Source: Amaricoccus sp.
Lineage (GTDB): Bacteria; Pseudomonadota; Alphaproteobacteria; Rhodobacterales; Rhodobacteraceae
Assembly: GCF_017993425.1 (NCBI RefSeq)
Contig: NZ_JAGOMQ010000001.1
Location: 1-64,000, forward strand
Direction of reading: 5' to 3'
Length of the DNA stretch: 64,000 nucleotides
Shown here: positions 24,258 to 32,245 of the stretch, in pieces
Numbering within the stretch: position 1 is the stretch's first letter
How the letters are laid out: each line of letters begins with the position of its first letter
Program-made: the position numbers and the translations under genes
Notes under the pieces: generated by a model
Seen by the model: the letters and a program-made list of their open reading frames with translations, nothing else
Database searches by the model: none
Told to the model about the DNA's origin: nothing

Positions 24258-25877
24258 ATGGAGGACGGGTTCGACCACGGTCCCGCGCGCGGCCTCGCCG
24301 GCATCCGCGCCGCGGCGCTCGCCCGCCTGCGCGAGGCGGCGGGCCAGGGCGGCCTCGCCGGCGCGAGCCCGCTCGCCCTCGCCGAGCGCGCCAACGACGT
24401 CGTCGAGGCGCTGGTCGCGGCCAGCGCCGATAAGCCCAGCCTCGCCGAGCAGCGCCAGCTCCTGCGCGAGCTGATGGCCGAGCTGCGCAGCGTGCGCGCC
24501 GCGAGCGACCACGAGGCGGCGGCCGCGGCGCCGGGGCCCGCTCCGGCGGCGCCCGCGGCGCACGACCCGCTCGCCGAGGTGGCGGTCCGCAACGCCCCGG
24601 AGCTGCGCAACAAGCGCGAGCTCCAGGTCAAGGCGCAGGTGATGCCGCTCCTGATGCAGCGGATCGACATCTCCGTCGCCTCCGCCCTCGGCCCCGACGA
24701 GCTGCGCGCCCAGATCGCCGAGATCGTCGAGCAGATCATCGTCGACCTGCGCATCCAGCTCAACGCCACCGAGCTGCGCTCGATCGTCCGGCTCCTCGTC
24801 GACGACATGGTCGGCCTCGGCCCGCTGGAGCCGCTCCTCGCCGACGAGACGATCACCGACATCATGGTGAACGGCCCGAACCAGGTCTATGTCGAGCGCC
24901 GCGGCAAGCTCGACCTGACCGACGTCGTCTTCCGCGACGACGCCCACGTCATCCACGTCGCCACCCGCATCGTCACCGAGGTCGGCCGCCGGGTGGACGA
25001 GTCGACCCCGCTCGTCGACGCCCGCCTCAAGGACGGCTCCCGCGTCAACATCATCATCCCGCCGCTCGCCATCGACGGCCCGACCATCGCCATCCGCAAG
25101 TTCTCCAAGAAGGAGATCACCCTCGACGTGATGGCGCGGCAGGCGAACATCTCGGTCGACATGGCGACCGTGCTGAAGATCGCCGGCCGGGCGCGGCTCA
25201 ACATCCTGATCTCCGGCGGCACCGGCTCCGGCAAGACCACGCTGCTCAACGCCATGTCGCGCATGATCGACCACGGCGAGCGCACCGTGACCATCGAGGA
25301 CGCCGCCGAGCTCCAGCTCCAGCAGCCCCACGTCGTCCGGCTGGAGACCCGCCCCGCCAACATCGAGGGCGAGGGCGAGATCACCATCCGCCACCTGCTC
25401 AAGAACGCGCTCCGCATGCGGCCCGACCGCATCATCGTCGGCGAGATCCGCGGCGAGGAGGCGATCGACATGCTCCAGGCCATGAACACCGGCCACGACG
25501 GCTCCATGGGCACCATCCACGCCAACACGCCGCGCGACGCGCTCACCCGTCTCGAGAACATGGTCGCCATGTCCGGCTTCAAGCTCCCCGCCGAGGCGGT
25601 TCGCGAGCAGATCCAGTCCGCCGTCCACATGATCGTGCAGGTGAGCCGGATGCGCGACGGCAAGCGCCGCATCACCCGCGTCACCGAGATCACCGGCATG
25701 GAAGGCGACGTCGTCACCACGCAGGACCTCTTCCGCTACGTCTACGACGGCGAGAACGCCGACGGCACCCTCGCTGGCCGCTTCGAATGCTCGAACCTGC
25801 GGCCGAACTTCATGCCGCGGGCGGAGTATTTCGGCCTCGGCAACCGGCTGCTGGAGGCGATGGGATGCCGGGGGTAA
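24258..25877 (+). CDS. cpaF: Tad pilus secretion ATPase CpaF/TadA
   Basis: A 539-residue type II/IV secretion ATPase that powers pilus assembly. The first 120 residues are Ala-rich and variable; the conserved part starts near 120 with RNKRELQVKAQVMPLLMQRI. Markers: PLLADETITDIMVNGPNQVY near 192, the RxxxS-type RKFSKKEITLD near 280, Walker A SGGTGSGKTTLLNAMSRMI near 317, Asp box TVTIEDAAELQL, Walker B RIIVGEIRGEEAIDML near 393, and the His box STIHANTPRDAL (here MGTIHANTP) near 415. It overlaps tadB by 13 bp, so the two are coupled. Confidence 0.96.
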   Translation: MEDGFDHGPARGLAGIRAAALARLREAAGQGGLAGASPLALAERANDVVEALVAASADKPSLAEQRQLLRELMAELRSVRAASDHEAAAAAPGPAPAAPAAHDPLAEVAVRNAPELRNKRELQVKAQVMPLLMQRIDISVASALGPDELRAQIAEIVEQIIVDLRIQLNATELRSIVRLLVDDMVGLGPLEPLLADETITDIMVNGPNQVYVERRGKLDLTDVVFRDDAHVIHVATRIVTEVGRRVDESTPLVDARLKDGSRVNIIIPPLAIDGPTIAIRKFSKKEITLDVMARQANISVDMATVLKIAGRARLNILISGGTGSGKTTLLNAMSRMIDHGERTVTIEDAAELQLQQPHVVRLETRPANIEGEGEITIRHLLKNALRMRPDRIIVGEIRGEEAIDMLQAMNTGHDGSMGTIHANTPRDALTRLENMVAMSGFKLPAEAVREQIQSAVHMIVQVSRMRDGKRRITRVTEITGMEGDVVTTQDLFRYVYDGENADGTLAGRFECSNLRPNFMPRAEYFGLGNRLLEAMGCRG

Positions 25878-26872
25878 GCCTCGCCGCCGTCGCGGCGCTC
25901 GCCGGCGGGCTCCTCGTCGTCGTCGTCGCCGGCCTCGCCGCGCTGTCGCTGGCGCTGCGCGCCCGGCGCCGCCACCGCAACCGCCTCGCCCGCGTCGGCC
26001 GCCGCCGCATGTCGGGCCGGCTCGACCTCGACGACGTCCGCCTCAGCCTCGCCCGCGCCGAGGACGAGGCATCGCTCCTCACCCGCCTCGGCGACGCGCT
26101 CGGCCGCGTCGTCCCCGTCCTCGACGCCACGCGCCTCCGCGCCAACATCGTCCGCGCCGGCATGTCGATGACGCTCGGCGGCTTCGTCGTCGCCTCGCTC
26201 CTCGTCGGCGCCGGCGCCGCCGCCGCCGCCTGGCTCGTCACCCGCGCCCCGGTCCCGCTGCTTGCGCCCGCCGGCGTCGTCGTCGGCATGATGGCGGTCA
26301 ACGCCTTCGTGAAGTTCCGCGGCGAGGCGCTGGCCGACCGCTTCATGCGCCAGCTCCCGGAGGCGCTCGACACCATCATCCGCGGCGTCCGCTCCGGCCT
26401 CCCCGTGATCGAGTGCATCGGCGTCGCCGGCCAGGAATGCCCCGCCCCGGTCGGCCCGCACTTCCGCTCGATCTCCGAGCGCGTCCAGCTCGGCGAGCCG
26501 CTCGAGGCGGCGCTCTGGCGCGTGGCCCGCGTCGTCAACAAGCCGGAGATGGACTTCCTCGCCGTCTCGATCGCCATCCAGATCGAGACCGGCGGCAGCC
26601 TCGCCGAGGCGCTCGGCAACCTCTCCGACCTGCTGCGCAAGCGCGAGCACATGAAGATGAAGATCAAGGCCGTCTCCTCCGAGGCCAAGGCCAGCGCGAT
26701 GATCATCGGCGCGCTCCCCTTCGTCATGCTCGGGATGCTGTCGGTGATGAGCCCGGAATACGTGCTGCCGCTCTTCGTCGACCCGCGCGGCCAGGTGATG
26801 CTCGCCTGCGGCATGACCTCCATCGCCATCGGCGGCTTCGTGATGTGGCGCATGACCAAGTTCGAGATCTGA
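25865..26872 (+). CDS. tadB: Tad pilus inner-membrane platform protein TadB
   Basis: A 335-residue membrane protein of the GspF/T2SSF family. Start chosen at the ATG inside the end of cpaF, giving a first membrane helix immediately. It has about four helices: one at the N-terminus, two near residues 100-150, and a C-terminal pair. The F-domain block is RFMRQLPEALDTIIRGVRSG near 160, with ETGGSLAEALGNLSDLLRKR near 243. It ends RMTKFEI, and this end together with the following junction is echoed at 27362-27406 before tadC. Together with TadC it forms the platform under the ATPase. Confidence 0.93.
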   Translation: MPGVSLAAVAALAGGLLVVVVAGLAALSLALRARRRHRNRLARVGRRRMSGRLDLDDVRLSLARAEDEASLLTRLGDALGRVVPVLDATRLRANIVRAGMSMTLGGFVVASLLVGAGAAAAAWLVTRAPVPLLAPAGVVVGMMAVNAFVKFRGEALADRFMRQLPEALDTIIRGVRSGLPVIECIGVAGQECPAPVGPHFRSISERVQLGEPLEAALWRVARVVNKPEMDFLAVSIAIQIETGGSLAEALGNLSDLLRKREHMKMKIKAVSSEAKASAMIIGALPFVMLGMLSVMSPEYVLPLFVDPRGQVMLACGMTSIAIGGFVMWRMTKFEI

Positions 26873-26875
26873 CGG

Positions 26876-26895
26876 TGCCGGCCGATCCCCTCGCC
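26876..26895 (+). repeat. Duplicated start of tadC, upstream copy (20 bp exact)
   Basis: TGCCGGCCGATCCCCTCGCC occurs here, 3 bp after the tadB stop, and again at 27387-27406, where it is the real beginning of tadC. The preceding bases also match in part: ATGACCA ... CTGA precedes both copies, so the duplicated unit includes the degenerate 3' end of tadB. A GTG at 26875 would have started tadC here before the insertion. Confidence 0.75.
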
Positions 26896-26999
26896 CTCCC
26901 GCCGCGCCTCGCCGACCGGCTCGCGGACCGCGCGCCGCTCTCCGTCGGCCTGCGGCATTCCCACATCCCGGCTGAAGCCGCGGAACGGGCGGAATGGAC

Positions 27000-27235
27000 C
27001 GCGACGCCGGAGCCAGACGGATTTGACCCGTGGCAAATCCGTCCGCGATCGCCCCTCGGGGGGCGAGCGCGTCGCCGCGCTCGCCGGGGCGCTCACGGAC
27101 GGATTGCGCACGACGGGGAAATCTTCAGCCCCCACGGCCTCCGCGCCAACGCGCTCCAGCCGTCGGCGCGGCGAAAGCCTTGCTTTCGCTTGTCGCGCCG
27201 CAGCCTCGCGGGCGAAGCCCGCTTCGCTCGGTCGG
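27000..27235 (+). repeat. 236-bp structured repeat element, copy 2 (between tadB and tadC)
   Basis: Second copy of the element at 22062-22296, in the same orientation and again at an intercistronic junction of the tad operon. It keeps the GACGGATTTG/CAAATCCGTC stem (27016-27043), the CGCCCC/GGGGCG stem, and the long stem around the GCTTTCGC loop region near 27168-27197; differences between copies are mostly substitutions. The rest of the 26873-27385 gap (about 120 bp on the left, 150 bp on the right) has no supported gene. Confidence 0.85.
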
Positions 27236-27385
27236 CTATCGGCTTCATATCGTTCGGCCCATGGCGGCTGGAGGAAAGGTGCGGCTCCGCGCGTCCCGCG
27301 GGCCCGCGCGGGCAGGCGGCGCCCGCCCCCTCCATCGCCGCCGCCCGCCTCGCGAGGGGCCGCATGACCAGCCTCGGGACCTGAG

Positions 27386-28357
27386 ATGCCGGCCGATCCC
27401 CTCGCCGATCCCGTCGCCATCCTGCTCCTCGTCGGCAGCCTCGGCGGCCTCGCCACGCTCGCCGCCGTCGCCGACTGGCTCTTCGAGCGGCGCACCCGGC
27501 TCCGCCGCGTCCGCGCCGCCGCCGGCGGCCGCTCGACCCGCGGCGCCGGGGCGAGCCGGCTGCGCTCGACCGAGCCGCAGGCCTGGCGGGTGGCGGCGCT
27601 GCAATTCATGCGCCGCTCCACCCAGCGCGTCTCGATCATGAAGGACCGCCAGGTCCAGGACACCCGCCGGCTCCTGGTCAGCGCCGGCTACCGCGGCCGC
27701 GACGCCATCGTCGTCTACACCTTCTTCAAGCTGATCTCGCCCTTCGTGTTCATGGTCGGGACCGCCGCCTACGTCTACGGGCTCGACCCGATCGGCAAGG
27801 GCGCGGGCGTCGACCTCGCCGCGGTGATGGCGGGCGCGCTCCTCGGCTCGAAGCTGCCCGACCTCCTCCTGAAGAACGCCCGCGGCAAGCGGCTGGAGAG
27901 CGTGCGCAAGGCGCTGCCCGACGCGCTCGACATGCTGGTGATCTGCGCCGAGGCCGGGCTCGGCACCGACGCGGCGCTCAAGCGGGTGGTCGCCGAGACC
28001 AGCCGGCGCGCCTCGATCCTCGGCGAGGAGCTGAGCCAGACCGCGCTCGAGCTCTCCTTCATGCCCGAGCGCCGCCAGGCGCTGGAGAACTTCGCCGAGC
28101 GCGTGCCGCTCCCCTCGGTCTCCGCCTTCGTCAACACGCTGATCCAGGCCGAGAAATACGGCACGCCGCTGGCCCGCGCCTTCAAGATCCTGAGCCAGGA
28201 GCAGCGCGCCGAGCGGATGATGCGCGCCGAGGAGAAGGCCGGCCGCCTCCCCGCCACCATGACCGTGCCGATGATGCTCTTCATCCTCCCGGCCCTCTTC
28301 GTCGTCCTGATCGGCCCGGCGATCCTCGACATCATGGACAACTACATCGGCATGTGA
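27386..28357 (+). CDS. tadC: Tad pilus inner-membrane platform protein TadC
   Basis: A 323-residue T2SSF-family membrane protein, partner of TadB. One N-terminal helix (residues 10-30) is followed by a basic cytoplasmic loop with RRLLVSAGYRGRDAIVVYTFFKL near 91, two helices near 110-165, the F-domain block LPDALDMLVICAEAGLGTDAAL near 176 and TLIQAEKYGTPLARAFKILS near 252, and a C-terminal pair ending in MLFILPALFVVLIGPAILDI. Last gene of the pilus locus here; tadD, which often follows, is missing. Its first 20 bp are duplicated at 26876. Confidence 0.93.
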   Translation: MPADPLADPVAILLLVGSLGGLATLAAVADWLFERRTRLRRVRAAAGGRSTRGAGASRLRSTEPQAWRVAALQFMRRSTQRVSIMKDRQVQDTRRLLVSAGYRGRDAIVVYTFFKLISPFVFMVGTAAYVYGLDPIGKGAGVDLAAVMAGALLGSKLPDLLLKNARGKRLESVRKALPDALDMLVICAEAGLGTDAALKRVVAETSRRASILGEELSQTALELSFMPERRQALENFAERVPLPSVSAFVNTLIQAEKYGTPLARAFKILSQEQRAERMMRAEEKAGRLPATMTVPMMLFILPALFVVLIGPAILDIMDNYIGM

Positions 28358-28404
28358 GCCGACCGTCGGCCTCCGCCCGCCGCCCGGACGCCCGCGGCGC
28401 GAGC

Positions 28405-28445
28405 TTGACCCCGCGGCTCCGCGCTGCTATGTCCATATCTGGACA
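28405..28445 (+). promoter_or_regulatory. Promoter and operator of the Xre/RES toxin-antitoxin operon
   Basis: -35 TTGACC (28405-28410), 17-bp spacer, weak -10 TATGTC (28428-28433). An inverted repeat TGTCCA-N4-TGGACA at 28430-28445 covers the -10 and start site, the expected place for an autoregulating antitoxin. The ATG follows 15 bp later after GAGGAGC. Confidence 0.6.
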
Positions 28446-28460
28446 AGAGGAGCGCCCGCG

Positions 28461-28970
28461 ATGAAGGTCGCCGCCGCCGTCGCCCACCCCGAGGCCCCGC
28501 CGGCCTTCCGCATCGCCACCCGCGCCGACCTCGCGCGCCTCAGCGGCCCGGGGCTCCGCGCCTTCCGGGCGATCGCCGAGGAGTGGGGCCTCCCCGAGAA
28601 GGCCCGCATCGCGCTCCTCGGCCTGCCGGCGCGCTCGACCTACCACCAGTGGCTCGGCAAGGCGGAGCGGCGCGAGCCGCTGACGCTCCCCCTCGACACG
28701 CTCACGCGCATCTCCGGCATCCTCGGCGTCCACGACGCGCTCGCCACCCTCTTCCGCGACCGCGGGGAGGCGCAGGCATGGCTCGCCGGCCCGCATCGCG
28801 GCGCCATCTTCGCCGGCGCCTCGCCGCTCCGCTTCGCCATCGACGGCGGCCTCGACGGCATCCTCACCGTGCGCCGCCACCTCGACGCCTGGCGCGCCGG
28901 GGCCCTCGCCGCCGACGCCCCCGCGGCCGACATCCCGCCGGTCCGCGAGGAGGACATCGTCCTTTCATGA
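28461..28970 (+). CDS. Xre/MbcA/ParS-family antitoxin
   Basis: A 169-residue antitoxin. The central domain (residues 20-90) is an atypical Xre-like helix-turn-helix with RIALLGLPARSTYHQWLGKAE, and the C-terminal half is the DUF2384 antitoxin/toxin-binding domain (LDTLTRISGILGVHDALATLF, GSPLRF-like GASPLRFAIDGGLDGI near 113). These proteins neutralise RES toxins and repress their own promoter; an inverted repeat sits at the predicted -10. The stop overlaps the toxin start (ATGA), so the two are translated together. Confidence 0.85.
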   Translation: MKVAAAVAHPEAPPAFRIATRADLARLSGPGLRAFRAIAEEWGLPEKARIALLGLPARSTYHQWLGKAERREPLTLPLDTLTRISGILGVHDALATLFRDRGEAQAWLAGPHRGAIFAGASPLRFAIDGGLDGILTVRRHLDAWRAGALAADAPAADIPPVREEDIVLS

Positions 28971-29656
28971 GCGCCGGCCTCGGCGGCTACGGGGCCGCGT
29001 CTCCGCCGCCCGCGACCTTCCGCCTCGTGCCGGAGCAATGGCCGGCGATCCCGGCCTTCGACGCGGTGACCACCGCCGGCGACCTCGACGCCGTGCTGGA
29101 GCTCGCCGGCTGGACCGACGACGCCCGCGCCAGCGTCCGGCTCGCGCAGATCCCGCCCGCCGAGCGCGTCTACGGCCGCCCCAACGCCAGCATCGTCATG
29201 GCCGCCTTTGTCCACGGCGGCCCGGAGGGCCTGCGCTTCTCCGGCCCGGAGCTGGGGGCCTGGTACGGCTCGACCGGGTTCATGACCGCCGTCCTCGAGG
29301 TCGCGAACGGCCTGCGCCGCGAGCTCGCCCACAGCGCGGCCGCGCGCCTCGACGTGACGTACCGCGAGTTCACCGCCCGTCTCGACGGCGCCTGCGTCGA
29401 CATCTTCGGCCTGCGCCCGGAGCTCCACGACCCCGACCCCGCCAGCTACCCCATGTCCCAGGCCTTCGGCCGCGAGGTGCGCGACGACGGCCCCCGCCTC
29501 GGCCGCATCGGCATCCGCTACGAGAGCGTCCGCCGCCCCGGCCACGAGAACTGGGTCTGCTTCCGCCCCCGCGCCGTCGAGGACGTCGTCGCCCGCGACC
29601 TCCACCGCATTGCGCTCGAACGCACCGGCAAGGTCGAGGTCCGCCGCCTGCCGTGA
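28967..29656 (+). CDS. RES-domain toxin (NAD+-degrading)
   Basis: A 229-residue toxin of the RES family, members of which break down NAD+ by phosphorolysis or hydrolysis and stop growth. The ATG overlaps the antitoxin stop. RES features: TFRLVP near residue 17 with the first conserved Arg, GLRFSGPELGAWYGSTGFMT near 83 with an active-site-like Arg/Tyr, the conserved Glu in TAVLEVANGL near 103, and RYESVRRPGHENWVCFRP near 184 holding the conserved Ser. Length fits the family. It is likely functional, since all three conserved positions are kept. Confidence 0.85.
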   Translation: MSAGLGGYGAASPPPATFRLVPEQWPAIPAFDAVTTAGDLDAVLELAGWTDDARASVRLAQIPPAERVYGRPNASIVMAAFVHGGPEGLRFSGPELGAWYGSTGFMTAVLEVANGLRRELAHSAAARLDVTYREFTARLDGACVDIFGLRPELHDPDPASYPMSQAFGREVRDDGPRLGRIGIRYESVRRPGHENWVCFRPRAVEDVVARDLHRIALERTGKVEVRRLP

Positions 29657-29810
29657 TCCGGCTTCCGACGGCTCGCGCCTCGCCGCGATCCGCCTCGCCG
29701 CCCGGCGTCAGGACGTCGGGCCGGTCGACCCGCCGATCAAGGCGCGCCGCCTCCGACGCCCGGAAGGGAGCGGCCGGGGACATGGGTGACAGAACGTACC
29801 GGACACACAA

Positions 29811-29850
29811 CCGTGCAACCTCGTGCATTTTCGTGCAAGATCATGCATCG
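29811..29850 (+). repeat. Four helically phased GTGCA repeats
   Basis: Four consecutive 10-bp units (YCGTGCANNN; the fourth has ATGCA) begin at 29811, 29821, 29831 and 29841. The exact 10-bp period puts every unit on the same DNA face. They lie in the 248-bp gap between the convergent RES toxin and priA genes, 10 bp before the IHF/palindrome copy C. Confidence 0.6.
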
Positions 29851-29860
29851 CCGCACGCAA

Positions 29861-29893
29861 AATCAAGGACTTGCCCCCCGTCCACGCGTGAAC
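29861..29893 (+). repeat. Composite IHF-site plus palindrome element, copy C
   Basis: AATCAAGGACTTG (29861-29873) is a perfect IHF site; after the same spacing comes CCACGCGTGAAC (29882-29893), the palindrome with one arm base changed. It lies just after the priA stop codon, between convergent genes. Confidence 0.65.
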
Positions 29894-29904
29894 ACCCACG
29901 CGCC

Positions 29905-32112
29905 TCACAGGAAGGTCTGCGGGTCCACGTCCACCCCGACCCGCACGTTCGACGGCGCCGGCGCCGCCGCCAGCCAGGCCCGCAGCGCCGCCTGCAGCGC
30001 CACCCCCTTCGGCGACTGGGCGAGCAGCCGCACCCGGTGGCGGCCGCGGATGCGGGCGATCGGGGCCGGCGCCGGCCCCCACAGCATCGCCCCCGCGGCC
30101 CGCAGCGGCTCGCCCGCCCGCGCCAGCGCCCGGGCGACCTCCCAGACCCGCGCCTCGTCCGTGCCGGAGACCACGATCCCCGCCATCCGCCCGTAGGGAG
30201 GCGCCCCCGCCCGCTCGCGCAAGCTCGCCTCGGCCCGCCAGAAGCCCTCGTCGTCGCCGGTCAGGATGGCCCGCAGGCAGGGATGCTCCGGCTGGCAGGT
30301 CTGGATCAGCGCCGCCCCCCGCCGCTCCGCCCGCCCCGACCGCCCGGCCACCTGCCGGATCAGCTGGAAGGTCTTCTCCGCCGCCCGCAGATCCGCCCCC
30401 TGCAACCCGAGGTCGGCGTCGATCACCCCCACCAGCGTCAGCAGCGGAAAGTTGTGCCCCTTCGAGACGATCTGCGTCCCGATCACCAGATCCGCCTCGC
30501 CCCCGGCGATCGCCTCGATCCGCGCCCGGAGCGACCCCGCCCCGTCGGCGAGGTCCGAGGACAGGATCGCCGTCCGCGCCTCCGGCCACAGGCTCGCCGC
30601 CTCCTCCGCCAGCCGCTCGACCCCCGGGCCCAGCGCCGCCATCCGCCCCTCGACCCCGCAGGACGGGCAGACGGTCGGGATCGGCCGCGTCGCCCCGCAC
30701 TGGTGGCAGACGAGCCGCCCGCGGAACCGGTGCTCCACCATCCGCGCGTCGCACTGGGCGCAGCCCACCTGCGTCCCGCAGGCCCGGCACAGCGTCAGCG
30801 GCGCATAGCCCCGCCGGTTCAGGAACAGGAGCGCCTGCTCCCCCGCCGCCAGCCGCGCCGAGACCGCCTCCCGCAGCGGCTCCGAGATCCACCGCCCCTG
30901 CGGCGGCGCGTCGACCCGCATGTCGATCGCCGCCATCTCCGGCAGCGTCGCCGTCCCGAACCGCTCCGGCAGGTCGATCCGCGCGTACTTGCCCGAGGCG
31001 GCGTTGGCCCAGGTCTCCAGCGACGGCGTCGCCGAGGCGAGCACGACCGTGGCCCCCTCGATCGAGGCCCGCAGCACCGCCATGTCGCGGGCGTTGTAGA
31101 GCGCCCCGTCCTCCTGCTTGTACGAGCCGTCGTGCTCCTCGTCGACGACGACGAGCCCGAGCGCGCGGAACGGCAGGAACAGCGCCGAGCGCGCGCCCAC
31201 CACCAGCCGCGCCGACCCGTCCGCCGCCGCCCGCCACGCCCGCCGCCGGTTAGTCTGGCCGACCCCGGAATGCCACTCCGCCGGCCGCGCCCCGAACCGC
31301 GCCTCGACCCGCTCGAGGAACTGCGCCGACAGCGCGATCTCCGGCAGGAGCACCAGCGCCTGCCGCCCGCGCGCCAGGCACTCCGCCACCGCCTCGAGAT
31401 AGACCTCCGTCTTGCCCGAGCCGGTCACCCCCTTCAGCAGCGTCGCCGAATAGCCCCCCGCCGCCACCCCCGCGCGCAGCCGCGCCGCCGCGGCGGCCTG
31501 GTCCTCCGACAGCGCCCGCCCCGGCCCGTCCGCGTCGAGCGCCGGATAGGCCGCGTCGCGGGCGACGATCTCGCGCACGATGACCCCCTGCGCCTCCAGC
31601 CCCTTCAGCACCCCGGCGCTCACCCCGGCGAGCTGACAGAGCTCGCCCGGGGCGAAGCCGAGGTTGCCGTATTCCGCGAACGCCGCCAGCACCCGCGCCC
31701 GCGCCGGCGTCTCCCGGTCGGGCGGCCTTTCCGTCAGCCGCAGCAGCGCCCGCGCCGCCGGCGGCTCGCCGAGACCCGGCGCCCGCGTCGCCAGCCGCAC
31801 CATCGCCGGCAGGGGCGTCAGCGTGTAGTCGGCCACCCGCGCGAGGAACGCCCGCATCTCCGCCCGCATCGGCGCCACGTCGAGCCGCCCGATGAGCGGC
31901 CGCAGCTTCGCCTCCGGCGCCTCGCCCGTCGCCGGCCCCCAGACCACGCCGAGCACCCGCCGCGGCCCGAGCGGCGCCGCGACGAAGTCGCCGGCCCGGA
32001 CGCCCCCCGCCGGCGCGCGGTAGTCGAGCGGCCGGTCGAGCCCCTCCGCCAGCGCGACCGCCACCGGCTCGCCCTCCGCGAACGCCCGCATAGCGTGAGT
32101 CGCCTGTTCCAT
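29905..32112 (-). CDS. priA: Primosomal helicase PriA
   Basis: A 735-residue replication-restart helicase that reloads DnaB at collapsed forks. The N-terminal DNA-binding domain (PVAVALAEGLDRPLDYRAP, FVAAPLGPRRVLGVVWG) is followed by the helicase core: Walker A LKGVTGSGKTEVYLEAVAE near 225, DEEH box LGLVVVDEEHDGSYKQ near 320, ATPSLETWANA near 355, then the zinc-binding insert with cysteine pairs (CRACGTQVGCAQC, CHQCGATRPIPTVCPSCG) near 445-490, and motif V/VI GTQIVSKGHNFP and IRQVAGRSGRA. The ATG at 32112 fits the usual N-terminus. Divergent from DUF484-xerC, a typical alphaproteobacterial neighbourhood. Confidence 0.96.
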   Translation of the reverse strand: MEQATHAMRAFAEGEPVAVALAEGLDRPLDYRAPAGGVRAGDFVAAPLGPRRVLGVVWGPATGEAPEAKLRPLIGRLDVAPMRAEMRAFLARVADYTLTPLPAMVRLATRAPGLGEPPAARALLRLTERPPDRETPARARVLAAFAEYGNLGFAPGELCQLAGVSAGVLKGLEAQGVIVREIVARDAAYPALDADGPGRALSEDQAAAAARLRAGVAAGGYSATLLKGVTGSGKTEVYLEAVAECLARGRQALVLLPEIALSAQFLERVEARFGARPAEWHSGVGQTNRRRAWRAAADGSARLVVGARSALFLPFRALGLVVVDEEHDGSYKQEDGALYNARDMAVLRASIEGATVVLASATPSLETWANAASGKYARIDLPERFGTATLPEMAAIDMRVDAPPQGRWISEPLREAVSARLAAGEQALLFLNRRGYAPLTLCRACGTQVGCAQCDARMVEHRFRGRLVCHQCGATRPIPTVCPSCGVEGRMAALGPGVERLAEEAASLWPEARTAILSSDLADGAGSLRARIEAIAGGEADLVIGTQIVSKGHNFPLLTLVGVIDADLGLQGADLRAAEKTFQLIRQVAGRSGRAERRGAALIQTCQPEHPCLRAILTGDDEGFWRAEASLRERAGAPPYGRMAGIVVSGTDEARVWEVARALARAGEPLRAAGAMLWGPAPAPIARIRGRHRVRLLAQSPKGVALQAALRAWLAAAPAPSNVRVGVDVDPQTFL

Positions 32113-32245
32113 CGCGCAAGACCTTGGGCTAGTATCCCCGCGAACCACAAGGGCTGACGGGCCCTGGGCACGGGGGAGCGCGCCAGATGACGTTGCGGGA
32201 CACCATCGCCGCCGCCGGCCCGGAAACCACGCGAGGGGGGAGGCG

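Noticed and set aside
22977-25628. Very long open frame (883 codons) on the minus strand opposite cpaE-cpaF
   Set aside because: High GC makes stops rare in several frames. The product is Asp/Val/Arg/Gly-rich nonsense, and the plus strand encodes clear CpaE and CpaF. The same applies to many other long shadow frames, such as 29038-32157 and 32767-35625.
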